DNA from: JBBQRS01 sp038214535
GTDB lineage: Bacteria; Chloroflexota; Anaerolineae; CG2-30-64-16
NCBI GenBank assembly: GCA_038214535.1
Contig: JBBQRS010000045.1
Location: 1-36,270, forward strand
Length of the DNA: 36,270 nucleotides
Direction: 5' to 3'
Shown: piece by piece, positions 20,809 to 28,352 of the stretch
Layout: each line of letters opens with the position of its first letter
Numbering within the stretch: the stretch's first letter is position 1
The notes under the pieces: generated by a model
Seen by the model: only the letters and a program-made list of their open reading frames with translations
Databases searched by the model: none
What the model was told of the DNA's origin: nothing
Position numbers and translations under genes: made by a program

Positions 20809-22190
20809 CCGCTTCTCGCACCCGCTCCACCGCTAAACCCATCACCGCCGCGTCCACCGGATCGTGGGACTACAGCATGATCGCCATCGTCTCGATGATG
20901 TTGGCGTTTGGCCTGGCGTTGGTGTTCAGCGCCAGTTACTCGCAAGAAGGCACGGATCTGTTCGTGCGCCAGGCCACCTGGATCGTCGTGGGCGTCGCCG
21001 CAGCATTCATCATGGCGCGCATCCCCTACAGCATCTGGCGGCGGCTGGCCGTGCCCATCATGATGCTGGCGCTCGGTTTGCTGATCGCCGTGCTCATCGT
21101 CGGCGTCGAAATCCACGGCGCGAAACGCACCTTCAAGGGCAGCATCCAGCCCGGCGAATTCGCCAAACTGGCGGTCGTGATTTACGTTGCGGCCTGGGCC
21201 GCCTCCAAAGGCCAACGGCTCTCCGAAATGCAGGAAGGGTTGATCCCCTTCATCATCATTATGGGCATCGTCACGGTGCTGCTGGTGCTGGAGCCGAGCT
21301 ACAGCGTCGCCATGATTATCATCATCATCGGCGTGTCTATCTTCTTCGTCGCCGGCGGCGATATCAAGCAGATGGTGCTGCTGGGCCTCCTGGCCGCGCC
21401 GGCGCTCGGTCTCGCGCTCTGGAAATCGGGCTATCCGATTCAGCGCATTCAAAACTGGTGGACCAACGTCAACGCGCCCGGCCAGGCGGCCTCCGACACC
21501 CTCTCCATCTGGCAAAAGCAAACCTCGGGGCCGGCGAACTTGCTGGATCGGCTCGTCTCACCCAGCGCCGTGCCGCTTAGTTGGAGCGATTATCAGTTCA
21601 CGTTCGTCGCCGATAAGTTCGGCTTTATCGGTGCGCTCTTAGTTGTGGTATTGTACGCTGCACTGGCGTATCGCTTGCTCGCCATCGCGCTCAACGCGCC
21701 CGACCGCTTCGGCACGTTCGTCGCCGTCGGCATCACGGCCTGGATCGTCACGCAAGCGCTCATTCATATCGGGGCATCTACCAACCTGACCCCCACCACG
21801 GGCCAGCCCTTGCCGTTGATGAGCTACGGCGGGTCAGACATGCTGGCCTGTATGATGGCGCTCGGCATCATGCAAAGTATCGCGCGGGGGACGCCCGCGA
21901 AGAAGGCCCTTTATGCGACTCTTGCTCTCGGGGGGTGGAACCGGCGGCCACGTTTACCCAATCCTAACCGTAGTGGAAGCGCTAAGGCGAAGCCATCCGG
22001 CAGCAGCCGAAGCACAACCGGAACCGCCAAAAGCGGGGCCAAGAAGGGGCAATCCGCCCCCAGCCCCGCCTACGGCCACGAAACGCCCGCCGTCAGCAAC
22101 GATGAACTCGACCGCGGGCCGGCCTGGCGCAAAGGTTCCAGCGCCACAAAACGGAAATCACGGGGCAGCGCGGGCAAAAAGTCTACCTGA
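20805..22190 (+). CDS. ftsW: SEDS glycosyltransferase FtsW with long C-terminal tail
   Basis: FtsW polymerises lipid II glycan strands at the septum with FtsI. The 461-residue protein has about ten membrane segments. Motifs: LVFSASY near the start, HGAKRTF, WSDYQFTFVADKFGFIGA, whose D262 aligns with the catalytic Asp of SEDS enzymes, and NLTPTTGQPLPLMSYGGSD. The usual EPD before the GTA helix reads EPS (LEPSYSVAM). The conserved core ends near residue 362; a further 99 residues form a cytoplasmic tail rich in Lys, Ser, Gly, Ala and Pro. Residues 370-461 are encoded in DNA that is also the 5' end of murG in another frame, a 278-bp overlap. Confidence 0.95.
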   Translation: MTASRTRSTAKPITAASTGSWDYSMIAIVSMMLAFGLALVFSASYSQEGTDLFVRQATWIVVGVAAAFIMARIPYSIWRRLAVPIMMLALGLLIAVLIVGVEIHGAKRTFKGSIQPGEFAKLAVVIYVAAWAASKGQRLSEMQEGLIPFIIIMGIVTVLLVLEPSYSVAMIIIIIGVSIFFVAGGDIKQMVLLGLLAAPALGLALWKSGYPIQRIQNWWTNVNAPGQAASDTLSIWQKQTSGPANLLDRLVSPSAVPLSWSDYQFTFVADKFGFIGALLVVVLYAALAYRLLAIALNAPDRFGTFVAVGITAWIVTQALIHIGASTNLTPTTGQPLPLMSYGGSDMLACMMALGIMQSIARGTPAKKALYATLALGGWNRRPRLPNPNRSGSAKAKPSGSSRSTTGTAKSGAKKGQSAPSPAYGHETPAVSNDELDRGPAWRKGSSATKRKSRGSAGKKST

Positions 22191-23250
22191 GGCCGGTGAT
22201 GACTTCGCACCGGCGCTATACTATATCGGTCAGGCAGGCGGCATCGAAGAAGATCTGGCCGCCCGCGCAGGCATTCCGTTTGCGCCCATCCGCACAGGGC
22301 AGATTCGCGGCCGGTCGCCGTGGGAAGCCGCGCGCAACGCCGCGCACATGCGCACCGGCGCGGCCCAGTGCGCCGCGCTGATCCGCGAGTTTCGGCCCGA
22401 CGCAGTGTTTGTCACCGGCGGTTACGTCGCAGCGCCGGTCGCCTGGGCAGCCTGGCGCGCCGGGCTGCCGTTGCTCATCTACCTGCCCGATCTCGAACCG
22501 GGGCTGGAGATTCGCGCGACGAGCCGGCTGGCGACCAAAGTGGCCGTCTCTTTCCCGGAGGTCGCCGCGTATTTCCCCGGCAAGGCCGAGATCACGGGAT
22601 ATCCCGTGCGCGCCGAGTTGTGGGGAGCTGATCGCGCGGCGGCGTGCGCCGCCCTGGGCTTGGACGCGAGGTTGCCGGTCTTGCTGGTATTCGGCGGCAG
22701 CCGCGGGGCGCGCAGCATCAACCGCGCGTTGCAGGGCGCGTTGCCGGCCCTGCTGCCGCGTTGCGAGGTTATACACATCACCGGCGAGCTCGACTGGCCT
22801 GAAGTATCCGCTGCGACCCGGACGAGCGACCTGGACGAGGATTGGAAGGCGCATTATCACGTGTACCCGTATTTGCACACCGAAATGACGCAGGCGCTCG
22901 CGGCGGCGAACCTGGTGGTCGCCCGCGCAGGGGCTTCGGTGCTGGGTGAGTTCCCGGCGCTGGGCCTGCCCGCGATCCTTTCGCCCTATCCGTATGCGGG
23001 CCAACACCAGTACATCAACGCCGCCTATCTCGCGGATCGGGGGGCCGCGGTGATCGTCGAAGACGCTGCGCTCTCCGCCGATCTGGGTTCCACGATCCTG
23101 GGCCTGCTCGATGACCCGGATCGCCTTGCCGCCATGCGCGCGGCGTCGCGCAAGCTGGCGCAACCGGACGCCGCCGACCGTATCGCACGCCTGCTCTACG
23201 CCATGGCAGGATCGCCGCTGCCTGATACACGCAGCACTGAGAGGGCTTGA
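21913..23250 (+). CDS. murG: Lipid II-forming GlcNAc transferase MurG with N-terminal loop insertion
   Basis: MurG adds GlcNAc to lipid I at the inner membrane face. At 445 residues it exceeds the usual ~355. GGGTGGH (7-13) and PILTVVEALRR lead into a Pro/Ala/Gly-rich stretch (about 29-99); homology resumes at ALYYIGQAGGIEEDL. FVTGGYVAAPVAWAA, FGGSRGARSINRAL and RAGASVLGEFPALGLP (with the nucleotide-binding Glu) are present; the HEQN-like loop reads YLPDLEPGL. The ATG at 21913 has AGAAGG 6 nt upstream and is required for GGTGGH, so the 278-bp overlap with ftsW is real rather than a start error. The insertion coincides almost exactly with the overlapped stretch; ftsW stops at MurG codon ~93. 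Confidence 0.94.
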   Translation: MRLLLSGGGTGGHVYPILTVVEALRRSHPAAAEAQPEPPKAGPRRGNPPPAPPTATKRPPSATMNSTAGRPGAKVPAPQNGNHGAARAKSLPEAGDDFAPALYYIGQAGGIEEDLAARAGIPFAPIRTGQIRGRSPWEAARNAAHMRTGAAQCAALIREFRPDAVFVTGGYVAAPVAWAAWRAGLPLLIYLPDLEPGLEIRATSRLATKVAVSFPEVAAYFPGKAEITGYPVRAELWGADRAAACAALGLDARLPVLLVFGGSRGARSINRALQGALPALLPRCEVIHITGELDWPEVSAATRTSDLDEDWKAHYHVYPYLHTEMTQALAAANLVVARAGASVLGEFPALGLPAILSPYPYAGQHQYINAAYLADRGAAVIVEDAALSADLGSTILGLLDDPDRLAAMRAASRKLAQPDAADRIARLLYAMAGSPLPDTRSTERA

Positions 23251-23252
23251 CC

Positions 23253-23906
23253 GTGGGGTTCCTATTTTTCCTGGCTACCATCATGGCGATTTCCGGCATC
23301 ATCGGCTATAAGCGCGGCTTCTGGCCCACGGCGCTGGCCCTGGTCTTGCTCTTCATCGCCGCGATTATCGTCCGGCGCGGCGCCGATACCATCATCAAGT
23401 ACATGAACGGCATGTGGATGGGCGCGATGCTGGTATTCAAGAGCGGCCTCAACGACATCGCATCGGGTAACCTGGAATCGGCCGCCGAAAAGCTCAAATC
23501 GGTCGAAAAACCGTTCGTGGATCAGAGCGAATGGTTTGCGTATCTGCTCATTATCGGGGCCGCCGTCTTCCTGGGCTGGCTGCTCGGCTTGCTCTTCAAG
23601 AAGAGTAAGTCCTCGATCTGGGGGATGCTGGTGGGGCTGGCCTACGGTTACGTCCTGGCCGCCGCGCTTGTCCCGCTGGTCCTGGGCTTCTCGTCCTGGT
23701 TCCTGCCGATCTTCGGCGCAGGCGAATCGCAGGCCGTCAGCCCGCTGGCCTCCGGCGGCAGTTGCGGCGGCATCTGGGATCGCCTGGTCTGCTTCCTGAG
23801 CAATCCACAGACCGCCCAGATCTGCGGCATTGTCATTGTCATCGCCATCGGCGTGTTCATCCTATGGGCGGCAGCGGCAACGAACCGCTCTACAGCACCG
23901 AAATGA
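23253..23906 (+). CDS. Multi-pass membrane protein, possibly CvpA-like
   Basis: Unassigned protein of 217 residues with about five hydrophobic segments: an N-terminal helix followed by GYKRGFWPTALALVLLF, a soluble loop (about 60-95), then three or four more helices. The N-terminal helix plus GxxRGF pattern recalls the CvpA family, but the match is only by eye. GAGAGGG 7 nt before GTG 23253 makes that the best start; a TTG at 23247 overlapping the murG stop is too close to the site. It lies between murG and murC beside a second small membrane protein, so a role in envelope growth or division is likely but unproven. Confidence 0.7.
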   Translation: MGFLFFLATIMAISGIIGYKRGFWPTALALVLLFIAAIIVRRGADTIIKYMNGMWMGAMLVFKSGLNDIASGNLESAAEKLKSVEKPFVDQSEWFAYLLIIGAAVFLGWLLGLLFKKSKSSIWGMLVGLAYGYVLAAALVPLVLGFSSWFLPIFGAGESQAVSPLASGGSCGGIWDRLVCFLSNPQTAQICGIVIVIAIGVFILWAAAATNRSTAPK

Positions 23907-23915
23907 GGCTGACCG

Positions 23916-24470
23916 ATGGGTCCAGTTGAGCTGATTTTCTTCATCGTCATCGCCATCTTCGCCGTTATCGGTATCGTGCGCGGCGTCTCGCGCGAGCTCG
24001 GCGTGACGCTCATGCTGCTCATCGGCCTGATGGTGCTGCTCCTGCTCGACACCTATGCCGCCGATCAGATTCAGCGCGTGCTCGAATTCTTCTTAGGTTC
24101 CAACACGGCGCTGCAAAAAAGCGTCCTCGCCATTGTCTATTCGCTCTGGATGGTCTTCATCGCCTTTATTTCCTATGAAGGCCGGACCATGAGCTTCTCC
24201 AATGTCCCTATCCTGTCCGATTTCGTCAAGAGATCGGGCGGGCCGGGCGGTGGGCTGGCCGGCGCGTTCACCGGCGTGATCAACGGCTACCTGCTCGCGG
24301 GAACAATATGGTATTATTTGGCATGTGCGAACTGGCCGTTCTTAAGAATCAGCGAACCGTTCTCGAGTATGTATTATGCAATTTCGTCTATCTTACCGCC
24401 GATGATCTTCAAGTGGTACTACGTGGTGATCCTCATCGTGCTGCTACTCATTATTAAGGTGTTCAGGTGA
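23916..24470 (+). CDS. CvpA-family-like membrane protein
   Basis: A 184-residue membrane protein with four or five hydrophobic segments. The N-terminus (ELIFFIVIAIFAVIGIVRGVSRELGVT) has the helix-G-xx-RG layout of CvpA/colicin V production-type proteins, and GGGLAGAFTGVINGYLLAG resembles the glycine-rich third helix of that family. The ATG follows AGGCTGACC nine bases after the preceding stop. Its TGA overlaps the murC GTG by 4 nt, so it is embedded in the operon. Codon usage looks like its neighbours except for a slightly more AT-rich stretch near 24300-24460. Confidence 0.72.
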   Translation: MGPVELIFFIVIAIFAVIGIVRGVSRELGVTLMLLIGLMVLLLLDTYAADQIQRVLEFFLGSNTALQKSVLAIVYSLWMVFIAFISYEGRTMSFSNVPILSDFVKRSGGPGGGLAGAFTGVINGYLLAGTIWYYLACANWPFLRISEPFSSMYYAISSILPPMIFKWYYVVILIVLLLIIKVFR

Positions 24471-25951
24471 CATCAGATTCCGTCCCATCCCTCCCAACGT
24501 GGGCCGAACAGCTCAATCGGCCTGCCGCTGAACGCCACGCGGTACACATCCACCTCATCGGCATCGGTGGGGCCGGGCTATCCGCGATCGCGGCGCTCTT
24601 GCTGGAGCAGGGCTTCACCGTCACCGGCTCGGATCAGCGCCCCAACGAGGCGACGGCCGAACTGACCGCGCGCGGGGCGACGGTCTACCGCGGGCACCAC
24701 GCGGGCAACGTCAAGGGCGCACACATCGTCCTCGCGTCCTCCGCCGTACCCGAGGAAAACGCGGAAATCATCGCCGCACAGGCCGCGGGCATCCCGGTCT
24801 TGAAGCGCGCCGAGTTCCTGGGGCCGCTCATGGAAGGACAACATGGCATCGGCGTCGCCGGTTCGCACGGCAAAACCACCACGACCGGTCTGATCACCAT
24901 CATCCTCTTGCGCGCCGGGCTGGACCCCAGCTTTATCGTCGGGGGACGCTTGCCCGTCGGCCCCGCCGAAGGTTTTACCACATCTGCCATCGGGGCGCGG
25001 GCGGGTAAGGGGCCGTTCGTGATCGAAGCCGACGAATATGACGGCATGTTCCTCGGCCTGCGGCTGGAAATCGCCGTGGTCACCAACGTCGAGTGGGATC
25101 ACGTGGATTGCTACCCGACGCCCCTCGCGTTTGCGAAGGCATTTCAGGATTTCGTGGCCCAACTGCCCACCTGGGGCCTGCTGGTCGTCTGCGCCGATGA
25201 TGCCGGCGCGCTTGCGCTGACGCAGGCCGCGCCTCCCGGCGTTCAAATCGCCACGTATGGCCTGTCGCCCGACGCGGATTGGCAGGCGCGTAACCTGCGG
25301 CCCACCGCGCTGGGCGGCTTCGACGCGGAAGTGTGGGTGCGCGGCGGCGACGGCGTCCCGGTCAAGGCGACCGACCTCCAGTTCAGCATCCCCGGACGGC
25401 ACAACATCCGCAATGCGCTGGCCGCGCTGGCTGTGGCAAGCTGGCACGGCATCCCGCCCAAACGGGCCGCCTTGATGCTGCGCGACTTCCACGGCGCGGG
25501 CCGCCGGTTCGAGCTGATCGGCGAGGAAGGCGGCGTCATCGTCATTGACGACTACGCTCACCACCCCACCGAGATCGCCGCCACGCTCTCGGCCGCGCGG
25601 ATGCGCTGGCCGACGCGCCGCGTGTGGGCCGTCTTCCAGCCGCACACCTACAGCCGCACCAAGGCCCTGCTGAACGACTTCGCGGGCAGCTTCGATGACG
25701 CCGATCAGGTCATCGTGCTGGATATTTACCCGGCGCGCGAGAAGATAGACCTCGGGATGCACAGCAGCCAGATCGTCGAACGCATGGATCATCCGAGCGC
25801 GATGTGCATCCCCGACATCGAAGGCGCGGCCGCCTACCTGTTAGAGCGCGTCGAGCCGGACGACGTGGTGATTACCATGAGCGCGGGCGACGGCAACCAG
25901 GTAGGGCGGCTCCTGCTCGACGCGTTGCAGGCACGCGGAGGCTCAAGATGA
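24467..25951 (+). CDS. murC: UDP-MurNAc:L-Ala ligase
   Basis: MurC catalyses the first amino-acid addition to UDP-MurNAc. The 494-residue protein has LIGIGGAGLSAIAALLLEQG near residue 30, the P-loop GVAGSHGKTTTT (129-140, K136), IEADEYDGMFLGL, TNVEWDHVDCYPT, GRHNIRNALAALAVA, IDDYAHHPTEIAATL and FQPHTYSRTKALL, all typical of MurC. Translation starts at GTG 24467, overlapping the previous stop (GTGA). The stop overlaps the murB ATG (ATGA). The C-terminal GDGNQVGRLLLDAL matches the family end. Confidence 0.97.
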   Translation: MTSDSVPSLPTWAEQLNRPAAERHAVHIHLIGIGGAGLSAIAALLLEQGFTVTGSDQRPNEATAELTARGATVYRGHHAGNVKGAHIVLASSAVPEENAEIIAAQAAGIPVLKRAEFLGPLMEGQHGIGVAGSHGKTTTTGLITIILLRAGLDPSFIVGGRLPVGPAEGFTTSAIGARAGKGPFVIEADEYDGMFLGLRLEIAVVTNVEWDHVDCYPTPLAFAKAFQDFVAQLPTWGLLVVCADDAGALALTQAAPPGVQIATYGLSPDADWQARNLRPTALGGFDAEVWVRGGDGVPVKATDLQFSIPGRHNIRNALAALAVASWHGIPPKRAALMLRDFHGAGRRFELIGEEGGVIVIDDYAHHPTEIAATLSAARMRWPTRRVWAVFQPHTYSRTKALLNDFAGSFDDADQVIVLDIYPAREKIDLGMHSSQIVERMDHPSAMCIPDIEGAAAYLLERVEPDDVVITMSAGDGNQVGRLLLDALQARGGSR

Positions 25952-26955
25952 TCGCGCCCGCGCCGGCCGGTGACGCAACACTGCTCAACGCCCTGTGGGA
26001 TGAGGCGGCGCGGCGCGGCCTGGCGGTCGCGCGTGACGAATCGCTGGCCCGCCACACCACGTTCCGCATCGGCGGCCCGGCCGATCTGTACATTGCAGCG
26101 ACCGGCCCGGACGAACTGGAAGGAGCGGCCCGGCTGGCGTGGTCTTACGAGGCGCCCACCCTGGTGTTGGGCGGCGGCAGCAACATGCTCGTCAGCGATG
26201 CGGGCGTGCGCGGCCTCACCCTGGCAAATCAGGCGCGCGCCATCCGGCAGACGCGCGAAGGCCCCGTGCCTGCCGGTCGCCTGCCACAGGTCGTCGCGGA
26301 GTCGGGCGCGGCGTTGGCGGGGCTGGCGCGCTGGTGTATGCGCGAGGGCTGGTCGGGGCTGGAATGGGCCGTCAGCGTGCCCGGCTCCGTGGGCGGCGCG
26401 GTGATCGGCAATGCCGGTGCGCATGGCGGCGAGGTGTCCGACAACCTGGCCTGGGTGCTCGTCGCGTTACCCGAAGGTGGGCGCGCCATATTAACCGTAG
26501 ATGAGCTGATGTACACCTATCGCTCCAGTACGCTCAAAAAGCGCCTGGTGGCGGACGCGCCCGCGCCGGTCGTGCTGGCTGCGGGGTTCGAGATGGCGCC
26601 CGCCGACAGCGCCGACATGCAGGCCCGCGCCGAGACGTTTCTGACGCGCCGCCGGGCGACCCAGCCCACGGAACCCAGCGTCGGCAGCATCTTTCGCAAC
26701 CCGCCGGGCGATTACGCCGGGCGGCTCATCGAAGAAGTCGGGTTGAAAGGCCACCGCGTGGGCGGAGCGTGCATTTCGATCCGCCACGCGAATTTCATCG
26801 TAAACGACACGGGCGCAGCCACCGCCGCCGATGTGCTGGCCCTGATTGATCTGATGCGCGCCCGGGTGCATGAAACGTTCGGCGTAGTGTTGATGCCGGA
26901 AATCCTGTTCATCGGCGCATGGCCGCAGCATCCGCCCTATGCGCCGCTCGCGTAA
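25948..26955 (+). CDS. murB: UDP-N-acetylenolpyruvoylglucosamine reductase
   Basis: MurB is the FAD/NADPH enzyme producing UDP-MurNAc, the MurC substrate. The frame is open further upstream inside murC, but the ATG at 25948 overlapping the murC stop (ATGA) gives the normal N-terminus (335 residues). FAD-binding sequences TTFRIGGPADLY, VLGGGSNMLVSDAG and SVPGSVGGAVIGNAGAHGGE are present, followed by YRSSTLKK and PSVGSIFRNPPGDYAGRLIEE, whose serine in GSIF is the proton donor of the family. RHANFIVN and PEILFIG, with the C-terminal Glu, complete a type with no obvious defects. The first enol transferase (murA) is not in the window. Confidence 0.96.
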   Translation: MIAPAPAGDATLLNALWDEAARRGLAVARDESLARHTTFRIGGPADLYIAATGPDELEGAARLAWSYEAPTLVLGGGSNMLVSDAGVRGLTLANQARAIRQTREGPVPAGRLPQVVAESGAALAGLARWCMREGWSGLEWAVSVPGSVGGAVIGNAGAHGGEVSDNLAWVLVALPEGGRAILTVDELMYTYRSSTLKKRLVADAPAPVVLAAGFEMAPADSADMQARAETFLTRRRATQPTEPSVGSIFRNPPGDYAGRLIEEVGLKGHRVGGACISIRHANFIVNDTGAATAADVLALIDLMRARVHETFGVVLMPEILFIGAWPQHPPYAPLA

Positions 26956-26966
26956 CTGTTCGCAGT

Positions 26967-26982
26967 GCGCTCGCAAGAGCGC
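26967..26982 (+). terminator. Weak hairpin after murB
   Basis: GCGCTC and GAGCGC form a perfect 6-bp stem with a GCAA (GNRA) tetraloop, followed by a broken T-rich tail (CGCTTTCCTTTG). It lies 11 bp after the murB stop and just before the 25-bp palindrome. It may act as a partial terminator. Confidence 0.35.
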
Positions 26983-26992
26983 GTCGCTTTCC

Positions 26993-27051
26993 TTTGTAGT
27001 GACGGCTTTAGCCGTTGGGGGTACTACAACGGCTAAAGCCGTCACTACAAA
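26993..27051. repeat. 25-bp perfect inverted repeat between murB and ddl
   Basis: Arms 26993-27017 and 27027-27051 are perfectly complementary with a 9-nt loop. Each arm also holds a nested CGGCTTTAGCCG-type stem. The arms start with TTTGTAGTGACGG and end with CACTACAAA, so the ends read GTAG...CTAC as in the elements at 28222 and 31981, with a shared GGCTAAA core. There is no T-run after it. It resembles a dispersed palindromic repeat rather than a terminator. The rest of 26956-27119 shows nothing more. Confidence 0.75.
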
Positions 27052-27119
27052 GTGGCCGGGCAGGCTACGAAACGAAAAACGTGATGATCTGCGAGTATTT
27101 GGATAGATTCTAAGGCCTT

Positions 27120-28226
27120 ATGTCAAACAAAATCCGCGTAGGCATTGTCTTTGGGGGGCGCTCCGGCGAGCATGAAGTCTCGCTTGCGTCCGCGCGCTCC
27201 GTGATGCGGGCGCTCGACCCGGCGCGCTACGACATCGTGCCCATCGGCATCACCCACGACGGGCGCTGGCTCACCGCGGGCGACCCGATGGCGCGCCTGG
27301 CCGCCGGCGACGCGGATGCAGTCGCGACCGGCGCCGAGGACGGAGCCGGGCGTGAACTGGTCCCCGGCGCGACCGGCGCGCAGTTGCCTACCCTGGACGT
27401 CATCGTCCCCGTGCTGCACGGCCCCTACGGCGAAGACGGCACGGTGCAGGGCCTGCTTGAACTGGCCGACCTGCCCTACGTCGGCTGCGGTGTGCTGGCC
27501 AGTGCGCTCGCCATGGATAAGATCGCCGCCAAACACGTCTACATGGCCGCCGGGCTGCCCGTGGCCGCGTTCGTCGCCCTCACCCGCCGCGAATGGGAGA
27601 CGGCGCGCGAGGCTGCCCTGGATCGGGTCGAGGCGACGCTCGACTATCCGGTCTTCGTGAAACCGGCCAACCTCGGTTCCAGCATCGGCATCGGCAAGGC
27701 CACGGACCGCGCCGAGTTGGCCGCCGCCCTAAACGAAGCCGCGTGCTACGACCGCCGGTTGCTGGTCGAGGCCGCCGTGCCCCACGCGCGCGAGATCGAA
27801 TGCAGCGTGTTGGGCAACGACGACCCCATCGCCTCCGTGCCGGGCGAAGTCGTGCCCAGCAACGAATTCTACGATTACAGCGCCAAATACATTGACGGGT
27901 GCTCAGAACTACACATTCCCGCATCCTTGCCCGCCGAGACGGCCCGCCGCATCCGCGAGATGGCGATGCAGGCATTTCAGGCCGTAGACGGCGCGGGGTT
28001 AGCCCGGGTTGATTTCCTGGTCAACGGCGCAACCTACGAGATCATCCTGAACGAAATCAACACCATGCCGGGCTTCACCGACATCAGCATGTACCCGAAA
28101 CTGTGGGAAGCCACCGGCCTCCCCTACCCGGAATTGGTAGACCGGCTGATCGAGCTGGCGCTGGAGCGCCATGCCGACAAGGGTCGCTCGCACACGACCT
28201 TCGCGGGCGCGATGCCTGCGGCGTAG
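27120..28226 (+). CDS. ddl: D-alanine:D-alanine ligase
   Basis: Ddl makes the D-Ala-D-Ala dipeptide used by MurF. This ATP-grasp enzyme of 368 residues shows FGGRSGEHEVSLASA, PVLHGPYGEDGTVQGLLE, VGCGVLASALAMDK, VKPANLGSSIGIGKA, GEVVPSNEFYDYSAKY and NEINTMPGFTDISMYPKLW. The tyrosine in EFYDYSAKY corresponds to D-Ala rather than D-Lac specificity, so vancomycin-type resistance is not indicated. The ATG at 27120 is preceded by TAAGG. A 164-bp gap with a large palindrome separates it from murB. Its TAG stop coincides with the GTAG end of the repeat at 28222. Confidence 0.96.
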   Translation: MSNKIRVGIVFGGRSGEHEVSLASARSVMRALDPARYDIVPIGITHDGRWLTAGDPMARLAAGDADAVATGAEDGAGRELVPGATGAQLPTLDVIVPVLHGPYGEDGTVQGLLELADLPYVGCGVLASALAMDKIAAKHVYMAAGLPVAAFVALTRREWETAREAALDRVEATLDYPVFVKPANLGSSIGIGKATDRAELAAALNEAACYDRRLLVEAAVPHAREIECSVLGNDDPIASVPGEVVPSNEFYDYSAKYIDGCSELHIPASLPAETARRIREMAMQAFQAVDGAGLARVDFLVNGATYEIILNEINTMPGFTDISMYPKLWEATGLPYPELVDRLIELALERHADKGRSHTTFAGAMPAA

Positions 28227-28306
28227 CCTGGGGCCTTGCCCAGCCCCGCCAGGCTATCGCCTGGGCCGGGGTGCCCGTCGTCAGCGCCCACAAGGGGCTA
28301 AACTAC
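28222..28306. repeat. Palindromic repeat between ddl and ftsQ (long variant)
   Basis: It begins GCGTAG and ends GGGGCTAAACTAC. Its last 22 bases (28285-28306) are identical to 32007-32028, and GGGCCTTG and TGCCCGTC blocks are also shared with that element. Compared with that copy it carries an extra inner segment containing nested stems (CCTGGGGC with GCCCC-G-CCAGG; CCAGG with CCTGG). The first GTAG includes the ddl stop codon. Together with the ftsQ ribosome site it fills the 28227-28352 gap. Confidence 0.65.
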
Positions 28307-28352
28307 AAGTTTTCGGAGATCATAAGCTCGTTCATGGAAAGAGGATGTCACC

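Noticed and set aside
22102..22104. Later in-frame murG start that would shorten the overlap with ftsW
   Set aside because: It would remove GGGTGGH, which MurG needs, and has no ribosome site comparable to AGAAGG before 21913.
26993..27051. Rho-independent terminator for murB
   Set aside because: The stem is strong but is followed by AAAGTGG rather than T residues; a dispersed palindrome fits better.
27858..27890. VanA-type D-Ala-D-Lac ligase
   Set aside because: EFYDYSAKY carries the tyrosine of ordinary D-Ala-D-Ala ligases and the gene sits in the dcw cluster.
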